DNA from: an uncultured Lachnospiraceae bacterium
GTDB lineage: Bacteria > Bacillota > Clostridia > Lachnospirales > Lachnospiraceae
Length of the DNA stretch: 10,543 nucleotides
NCBI GenBank assembly: GCA_958426095.1
Contig: CATZYB010000087.1
Location: 1-10,543 of the forward strand
Reading direction: 5' to 3'
The position numbers and the translations under genes are program-made. The notes beneath the pieces were generated by a model, which was not told where the DNA came from, made no database searches, and was given only the letters and a program-made list of their open reading frames with translations. Numbering within the stretch: position 1 is the stretch's first letter; every line of letters starts with the position of its first letter. Positions 7,553 to 10,543 of the stretch are shown here, piece by piece.

Positions 7553-8086
7553 TTAAAAACTAGGCGGGGAACTCACCCAGAGCACTGTCGCTCCATGACG
7601 TGATTCCAGATAATGCTGTTTCTCCGGCAGGAAATAAAAAGATTCACCGCTCTTTATCTTATACACATTATTACCAATATGCAGCCTGGCCGAACCTTTA
7701 AGCACATATCCAAATTCTTCTCCCTCGTGAGGATTATCGGGATAGGTGGAACCTCCGGGTTCCAGCGTCAAAAGAATCGGTTCCATCACGTTTTTCTGTG
7801 CATTAGGAATAATCCATTGAATCTTATTTTTCAACTCACCATCTAGTTTTTCAAAATAGTCTCCCTTTGAAAATACTACCTGCTCTTCCGTCTCTTCATT
7901 GAAAAAATCACCGATATTTGTTCCCAGACATTGAAGAATATCCATTAAAGTGGCAATCGACGGCGACGTTAAGTTTCGTTCCAACTGGGAAATAAATCCC
8001 TTGGTCAACTCCGCCCGGTCAGCCAGCTCTTCCTGGGTAAGACCTTTTTTTACACGCAGATCCTTCAATTTTCGTCCAATATCCAT
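7553..8086 (-). CDS. XRE-cupin transcriptional regulator (PuuR-like) of the polyamine uptake genes
   Basis: This 177-residue DNA-binding protein has an N-terminal XRE helix-turn-helix (residues 6-60: LTQEELADRAELTKGFISQLE, given as one helix pair) and a C-terminal cupin barrel (about 103-172). In the cupin, HEGEEFGYVLKG and the later PEKQH carry candidate metal or ligand residues (His120, Glu122, Glu124, His158). This architecture matches the PuuR/SutR class, in which the cupin senses a small molecule. PuuR of E. coli responds to putrescine, and the position directly in front of potA supports a polyamine ligand here, by inference. Start ATG at 8084-8086 has AGGAGG 6 bases upstream. It is the first gene of the operon, so self-control through the palindrome at 8144-8160 is likely. 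Confidence 0.9.
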   Translation of the reverse strand: MDIGRKLKDLRVKKGLTQEELADRAELTKGFISQLERNLTSPSIATLMDILQCLGTNIGDFFNEETEEQVVFSKGDYFEKLDGELKNKIQWIIPNAQKNVMEPILLTLEPGGSTYPDNPHEGEEFGYVLKGSARLHIGNNVYKIKSGESFYFLPEKQHYLESRHGATVLWVSSPPSF

Positions 8087-8096
8087 GTTAGCCTCC

Positions 8097-8117
8097 TACA
8101 GCAAATCGACTGCTGTA
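8097..8117 (-). promoter_or_regulatory. Leader hairpin touching the regulator's ribosome binding site
   Basis: TACAGCA (8097-8103) and TGCTGTA (8111-8117) are perfect 7-bp arms with a 7-base loop. In the mRNA its 3' arm shares one base with the AGGAGG at 8092-8097 of the XRE-cupin gene. It could tune translation or be a second protein-binding palindrome. No T-tract follows, so it is not a terminator. Confidence 0.45.
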
Positions 8118-8143
8118 TTTGTAGTTATAAAAATAATCTTAAA

Positions 8144-8160
8144 GTTTAGTAAAACTAAAC
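8144..8160 (-). promoter_or_regulatory. Probable operator palindrome of the XRE-cupin/pot operon
   Basis: GTTTAGT (8144-8150) and ACTAAAC (8154-8160) are perfect 7-bp arms around AAA. The element begins about 15 bases downstream of the -10 hexamer, just inside the transcript, where a bound repressor would block clearance. XRE-cupin proteins bind as dimers to such short palindromes. No second copy occurs in the Opu leader. Confidence 0.7.
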
Positions 8161-8174
8161 ATCATACACTGCTT

Positions 8175-8202
8175 ATTATACATAACGCTTATTATTTGTC
8201 AA
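8175..8202 (-). promoter_or_regulatory. Sigma-A type promoter of the XRE-cupin/pot operon
   Basis: On the minus strand a perfect TTGACA (8197-8202) and a perfect TATAAT (8175-8180) are separated by 16 bases. Transcription would begin near 8168, giving a leader of about 80 bases before the regulator start. Being fully consensus, it should be strong unless repressed. Confidence 0.88.
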
Positions 8203-8211
8203 TGAAATTTT

Positions 8212-8263
8212 TCATAAAAATATAGAGCTGATTTTCTGCGTTAATACGCAAGATCATCAGCTC
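8212..8263 (-). terminator. Terminator after the XRE/zinc-ribbon gene
   Basis: GAGCTGAT (8225-8232) pairs with ATCAGCTC (8256-8263), with an inner TGCG/CGCA stem. On the minus strand it is followed by TATATTTTTATG. It lies 74 bases past the stop at 8337 and insulates the strong pot promoter from upstream transcription. Confidence 0.8.
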
Positions 8264-8336
8264 CATCATTATCAACTATTTTACCTTTTTATATATCTCC
8301 GATTTTTAGAATTGCCATTCTATTTGAAAGCTCGAT

Positions 8337-8786
8337 TTATTCCTTTGTTTTCTGCCAGTACTTAAGCTGTGGTAACTGTGTTTCAAAAAAAGCTCGTGCC
8401 TGCTCAGGAGGCCAGTTTTCATTTGACATATGGCCAACAAGGAAATCCGTTAATTCCTCAAGGTTTGTGTAAACAAATTTTCCGTCAGTATAACACCACT
8501 TGCAGTATTCCTCGTTGAATGTACCGTCAATCTCTTTGCTGATAGAAGAATCATCAAGGGGCATACCGCAGCATTGACAAATCAACTTCCGTGGAGAACC
8601 TAACAGGGTATTGATAGAAACATCAAACAGCTTCGATAACAGTTTCAGAGTTTCCGTATTTGGCACGGTTTCACCAGTTTCCCAACGAGATACCGCCTGC
8701 CGAGAGACATAGAGTTTTTCTGCAAGCTCTTCTTGAGATAATCCGGTTTTGGTTCGGAGTTCAAATATAATATCCTTTGTTTCCAT
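8337..8786 (-). CDS. XRE family regulator with C-terminal zinc ribbon
   Basis: This 149-residue protein has an N-terminal XRE helix-turn-helix (residues 5-60, with LSQEELAEKLYVSRQAVSRW and a WETGETVPN turn). Its C-terminal region carries CQCCGMPL (Cys70, Cys72, Cys73) and EYCKWCYTDG (Cys95, Cys98), matching the putative zinc ribbon domain often fused to such HTH domains. The remainder (LTDFLVGHM...PPEQARAFFETQLPQLKYW) is helical and conserved in this group. The likely role is a DNA-binding regulator whose target is unknown; zinc may be structural or a sensor. The start chosen is ATG at 8784-8786, with GAGGTG about 9 bases upstream; longer frames starting up to 8840 run through the ribosome binding site and promoter. 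A terminator follows and its own promoter candidate precedes, so it is probably monocistronic. Confidence 0.85.
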   Translation of the reverse strand: METKDIIFELRTKTGLSQEELAEKLYVSRQAVSRWETGETVPNTETLKLLSKLFDVSINTLLGSPRKLICQCCGMPLDDSSISKEIDGTFNEEYCKWCYTDGKFVYTNLEELTDFLVGHMSNENWPPEQARAFFETQLPQLKYWQKTKE

Positions 8787-8807
8787 ATAAATCATCACCT
8801 CGTAAAT

Positions 8808-8836
8808 ATAATACCATCTTTGTTTCAGGAAACCAA
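8808..8836 (-). promoter_or_regulatory. Candidate promoter of the XRE/zinc-ribbon gene
   Basis: On the minus strand TTGGTT (8831-8836) and TATTAT (8808-8813) are 17 bases apart. The -10 matches 5 of 6 consensus positions and the -35 only about half, so regulation or weak strength is likely. The start site would be close to the ribosome binding site, giving a short leader. Confidence 0.4.
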
Positions 8837-8852
8837 GCAACTCTCTGTTGCT
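8836..8852 (-). repeat. Short inverted repeat between the HxlR and XRE/zinc-ribbon genes
   Basis: AGCAAC (8836-8841) and GTTGCT (8847-8852) are perfect 6-bp arms around TCTCT. It lies 36 bases past the HxlR-type gene stop and directly upstream of the candidate -35 of the next gene. It could be a weak terminator (TTGGTTT follows on the minus strand) or an operator. Neither can be decided from sequence. Confidence 0.35.
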
Positions 8853-8888
8853 ATCCTTTAATGGTCTATTTCGTTTTTCTGAATGATT

Positions 8889-9221
8889 TCATCTCCGGTT
8901 CTCTTCACCCCATATGCATAATTGATCCAAAACCTTCATGAGTGATATGCCTCTTTCTGTTAAAGAATACTCAACCTTTGGCGGAATCTGTGGATATACC
9001 TCTCTGTGAATCAAATCATCATTTTCCAGTTCCTTCAAATTTTGACTCAGCGTCTTATCCGAAATCTTCTTCAAATATCGCTGCAGTTCATTGAAACGTA
9101 CTGTCTGATACTCCATTAGGCAATAAAGAATAACCATTTTATATTTACCCGAAATCAGAGATAATGTATAACTGAATCCTGTATCTTCAAAATTCGCATT
9201 TTCAATATAATTTTTTATCAT
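8889..9221 (-). CDS. HxlR family winged-helix transcriptional regulator
   Basis: This 110-residue winged helix-turn-helix protein is of the HxlR class, which includes thiol or redox sensors such as YodB and HypR. Typical blocks are LSLISGKYKMVILYCL (residues 21-36), FNELQRYLKKISDKTLSQNLKELENDDL (38-70, split here as FNELQRYLKKIS and KTLSQNLKELE) and VEYSLTERGISLMKVLDQLCIWG at the end. Cysteines lie at about 34 and 102; the conserved N-terminal sensor cysteine (about residue 6 in YodB) is absent, so redox sensing is not assured. Start ATG at 9219-9221 has GGAG about 8 bases upstream. It is divergent from a flavin reductase-family gene, a common pairing that suggests it controls that gene and itself through the inverted repeat at 9238-9264. 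Confidence 0.9.
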   Translation of the reverse strand: MIKNYIENANFEDTGFSYTLSLISGKYKMVILYCLMEYQTVRFNELQRYLKKISDKTLSQNLKELENDDLIHREVYPQIPPKVEYSLTERGISLMKVLDQLCIWGEENRR

Positions 9222-9237
9222 ATACTTTCTCCAAAGT

Positions 9238-9264
9238 AAGTACCTAACATAAAAGATGGTACTT
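9238..9264. promoter_or_regulatory. Operator-like inverted repeat for the HxlR-type regulator
   Basis: AAGTACC (9238-9244) and GGTACTT (9258-9264) are perfect 7-bp arms spaced by 13 bases, with centres two helical turns apart. That fits a dimeric winged-helix regulator. The right arm overlaps the -35 of the divergent promoter and the left arm lies 16 bases upstream of the HxlR start, so binding could repress both genes. Confidence 0.65.
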
Positions 9265-9291
9265 GTTATTTTTTCTTAATATCAATATAAT
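9263..9291 (+). promoter_or_regulatory. Candidate promoter of the flavin reductase-family gene
   Basis: TTGTTA (9263-9268) and a perfect TATAAT (9286-9291) are 17 bases apart. The leader would be about 50 bases. The operator-like right arm overlaps the -35. Confidence 0.65.
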
Positions 9292-9347
9292 TATAAGCAG
9301 ATTCATTAAAAAATGCAATCAAATCATTATGAGGAGGTATCTACAAT

Positions 9348-9920
9348 ATGAAAAAAAATATTGGCGTCGTTCCAGCTGTCTATCCAATGCCGGTTCTGAT
9401 GGTAGCTGCATATGACGAAAACGAAAAAGTAAATGTAATGAATGTAGCCTGGGGACAGATTTGCGATATGGATAAAATCATTCTTTTTATTGGAGAAGGT
9501 AAAAAAACTTGGCTGAACATTCAGAAAAGCAAAGCTTTTACTGTAGCTTTGGCTGATGAAACCCATGGAGATGTTGCAGATTTCTTTGGTATCGCTTCTG
9601 GAAACAAAATTATTGATAAGATTGAACGTAACGGTTACATTGCTGTAAAGAGCTAAAAAGTATATGCTCAGATTATTGAAGAATTCCCTGTTGTTATGGA
9701 ATGTGAGTTACTGGAATTTCTGGAAACAGAACATGTGTCCGGAATCGTTGGAAAAATTGTAAATGTCAAGGCTGAAGAAGCTGTACTTTCTGAGAATGGT
9801 AAGGTTGATCCGAAAAAACTTCATGCACTAATGTTTGATCAATTTCAAAATGGCTACTACTCCACTGGAGAAAAAGTTGCAACTGCCTGGAATGCCGGTA
9901 TTGGACTGATGAAAAAATAG
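9348..9920 (+). pseudogene. Flavin reductase-family (FMN-binding) protein, interrupted by an in-frame TAA
   Basis: The frame starts at ATG 9348-9350 with a strong GAGGAGG 9 bases upstream. It encodes MKKNIGVVPAVYPMPVLMVAAYDENEKVNVMN (split: opening MKKNIGVVPAVYPMPV, then MVAAYDENEKVN), typical of small flavin reductase-like FMN-binding proteins that use NAD(P)H and free flavin. After 102 codons a TAA at 9654-9656 stops it. The same frame then continues without another stop: KVYAQIIEEFPVVMECELLEFL..., to LMKK and TAG at 9918-9920. The two halves together equal the normal family length of about 190 residues, so this is one gene with a nonsense change. GAA, CAA or AAA to TAA would each be a single-base change. 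An internal ATG at 9696 has no ribosome binding site. The first half alone would lack the C-terminal strands of the flavin-binding barrel. A sequencing error or stop read-through is possible. Confidence 0.85.
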
Positions 9921-9923
9921 TAG

Positions 9924-9969
9924 AAAACGCCGAAAGCCTTGAAAGAACAAGGTTTTCGGCGTTTTTTTT
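9924..9969. terminator. Bidirectional terminator after the flavin reductase gene
   Basis: AACGCCGAAA-type arms from about 9926 pair with the matching TTTTCGGCGTT arm ending near 9962, with an inner CCTT/AAGG stem (9937-9940 with 9949-9952). On the plus strand eight or nine Ts follow. On the minus strand the hairpin is followed by TTTTC, so it could also end the tRNA transcript coming from the right. Confidence 0.88.
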
Positions 9970-9971
9970 GA

Positions 9972-10013
9972 CGTTCCCGACGGGATTCGAACCCACGACC
10001 TACCGCTTAGGAG
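9972..10013 (-). tRNA. 3' fragment of tRNA-Arg(CCU); probable attachment-site half
   Basis: Read on the minus strand, these 42 bases are laid out as a tRNA from anticodon loop to 3' end. They are loop CTCCTAA (10007-10013, anticodon CCT), anticodon-stem 3' strand GCGGT (10002-10006), variable AGGTC, T-arm GTGGG-TTCGAAT-CCCGT (9980-9996), acceptor 3' strand CGGGAAC (9973-9979) and discriminator G. CCA is not encoded. Bases to the right (ATACCGCACG-type, reading CGCCATA before the loop) do not supply the ACCGC strand, D-arm or 5' acceptor strand, so the tRNA is incomplete. Loss of match exactly at the anticodon loop is typical for crossover by tyrosine recombinases in tRNA genes. The adjacent excisionase-like gene supports this. 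The intact tRNA would be expected at the far end of the element, to the right. Confidence 0.8.
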
Positions 10014-10078
10014 TATGGCGTGCCGCTTCGTACATCGTCCGCTTCATAATTTGCCTTATTGTTTAATCTGAAATTGTA

Positions 10079-10107
10079 TTGCCTGGTTACTGGTCAACTT
10101 GCATAAA
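10079..10107 (+). promoter_or_regulatory. Candidate promoter of the excisionase-like gene
   Basis: TTGCCT (10079-10084) and CATAAA (10102-10107) are 17 bases apart, each matching 4 of 6 consensus positions. The leader would be about 140 bases and contains the hairpin at 10122-10138. Confidence 0.35.
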
Positions 10108-10121
10108 AATCCCTGTAATGC

Positions 10122-10138
10122 CGCCTCGTGACGGGGCG
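10122..10138 (+). promoter_or_regulatory. GC-rich hairpin in the leader of the excisionase-like gene
   Basis: CGCCTCG (10122-10128) pairs with CGGGGCG (10132-10138), one G-U pair, around TGA. It is followed by TTCAGAAGG rather than a T-tract, so it is not a clear terminator. The remaining leader up to 10250 is GC-rich and repeats CAGG/CCTG words, suggesting further RNA structure or Xis/integrase arm sites. Function unknown. Confidence 0.4.
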
Positions 10139-10252
10139 TTCAGAAGGTCAAATTAGCAAATTCTTAGCAGGGAGCGTGCCTGTGAGGGCCTTTTCCGTCA
10201 GGGATACCGGGCAGGTATGGGCAAAACGCCGACAAGAAACAGGAGGCAGATT

Positions 10253-10456
10253 ATGAGTGTATCGGGCGAAAAGCAGACGCCGAAAAACAGGACCTACACC
10301 GTGGAGGACATAGCCGCTATTCTCGGCATTGGAAAATCCTCTGCTTATAAGCTGGCAAACTCCGGCGAGTTCCAGACGATCCGGATTGGAAACATGATCC
10401 GCATTTCCAGAAAATCCTTTGAAGATTGGCTGGGGATGGAGGATAACGAGGAGTAA
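10253..10456 (+). CDS. xis: Excisionase-like small helix-turn-helix protein
   Basis: This 67-residue protein has one MerR/excisionase-type helix-turn-helix: YTVEDIAAILGIGKSSAYKL (residues about 15-34) followed by a wing with FQTIRIGNMIRISRKSFEDWL. Such proteins are found in Clostridia integrative and conjugative elements, usually beside a tyrosine integrase, and bend attachment-site DNA to favour excision. Some relatives act only as transcriptional regulators. The start is ATG at 10253-10255 with AGGAGG about 7 bases upstream. An earlier ATG at 10217 would add a basic 12-residue extension with a weak site and is rejected. The gene lies 240 bases from the tRNA fragment, inside the presumed element, and is followed by a terminator. 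An integrase should lie just beyond the window if the call is right. Confidence 0.75.
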   Translation: MSVSGEKQTPKNRTYTVEDIAAILGIGKSSAYKLANSGEFQTIRIGNMIRISRKSFEDWLGMEDNEE

Positions 10457-10478
10457 GTAATGAGTAACTGAATACAGA

Positions 10479-10532
10479 CCGGCCATCTGCCGGGGCAACG
10501 CCATGGGTAACACAAACCTGTGGCGTTTTTTT
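10479..10532 (+). terminator. Tandem hairpins with strong terminator after the excisionase-like gene
   Basis: The second hairpin has a 12-bp stem (10497-10508 with 10516-10527, two G-U pairs) around the loop AACACAA, and runs into seven Ts (10526-10532), a textbook intrinsic terminator. Directly before it, CCGGC (10479-10483) and GCCGG (10489-10493) form a small GC hairpin. The pair may simply end the xis transcript or act as an attenuator before the next gene. Confidence 0.8.
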
Positions 10533-10543
10533 ATGCCCTGCCG

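Noticed and set aside
7950..8225. Plus-strand open frame of 91 codons over the regulator promoter
   Set aside because: It is antisense to the XRE-cupin gene and crosses its promoter and operator; no ribosome binding site or family signal.
9696..9920. Separate small gene beginning at the internal ATG
   Set aside because: It is in frame with the upstream half, has no ribosome binding site, and its sequence is the C-terminal half of the same flavin reductase family, so it belongs to the interrupted gene.
9972..10050. Complete tRNA-Arg gene
   Set aside because: The bases right of the anticodon loop do not form an anticodon-stem partner, D-arm or 5' acceptor strand matching GTTCCCG, so only the 3' part is present.
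10148..10513. Minus-strand open frame of 121 codons across the excisionase-like gene
   Set aside because: It lies fully opposite the xis frame, leader and terminator, has low-complexity composition, and no family resemblance.
1..10543. CRISPR array, insertion-sequence transposase or rRNA gene
   Set aside because: I saw no regularly spaced direct repeats, no transposase motif and no rRNA-like stretch on either strand.

Overview
The window looks like chromosome of a gut-type Clostridia bacterium, most likely a Lachnospiraceae relative. This is inferred from AGGAGG ribosome binding sites, several TTG/GTG starts, TnpV and excisionase types common in that group, and moderate to low GC. No species can be named. 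An AT-rich accessory patch lies at the left, a long minus-strand uptake cluster fills the middle, and an integrated-element boundary lies at the right. There is no gene-free stretch longer than 300 bases.

Left (1-1330): the 5' part of a DUF6414-like gene of unknown function, cut by the window edge, and an orphan TnpV protein of the Tn4451/Tn1549-type mobile element world. Strong hairpins close the transcripts on the minus strand.

Middle (1360-8202, all minus strand): a consensus promoter (TTGACA, 16 bp, TATAAT) with a perfect 17-bp palindrome just inside the transcript drives an XRE-cupin regulator, then potA-potB-potC-potD (polyamine ABC importer) with overlapping or closely spaced genes. 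A hairpin and an 8-bp-armed palindrome follow, then a compact OpuB/OpuC-type importer for quaternary amines (permease, binding lipoprotein, ATPase), ended by a strong terminator at 1293-1330. The layout suggests that polyamine and betaine/choline-type uptake sit in one transcriptional domain, with the regulator probably controlling itself and the pot genes. The Opu part may be reached by partial read-through or by control in its leader.

Right (8225-9969): an XRE regulator with a C-terminal zinc ribbon, an HxlR-type redox regulator, and a divergent flavin reductase-family gene. That gene is broken by an in-frame TAA about halfway. An operator-like inverted repeat lies between the divergent genes, and a bidirectional terminator follows the broken gene.

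Far right (9972-10543): 42 bases match the 3' part of a tRNA-Arg(CCU), from the anticodon loop to the discriminator base, with no 5' half next to them. Immediately beyond lie a structured leader, a 67-residue excisionase-like protein and a strong terminator. This is best read as the attachment-site end of an integrative element that continues to the right of the window.
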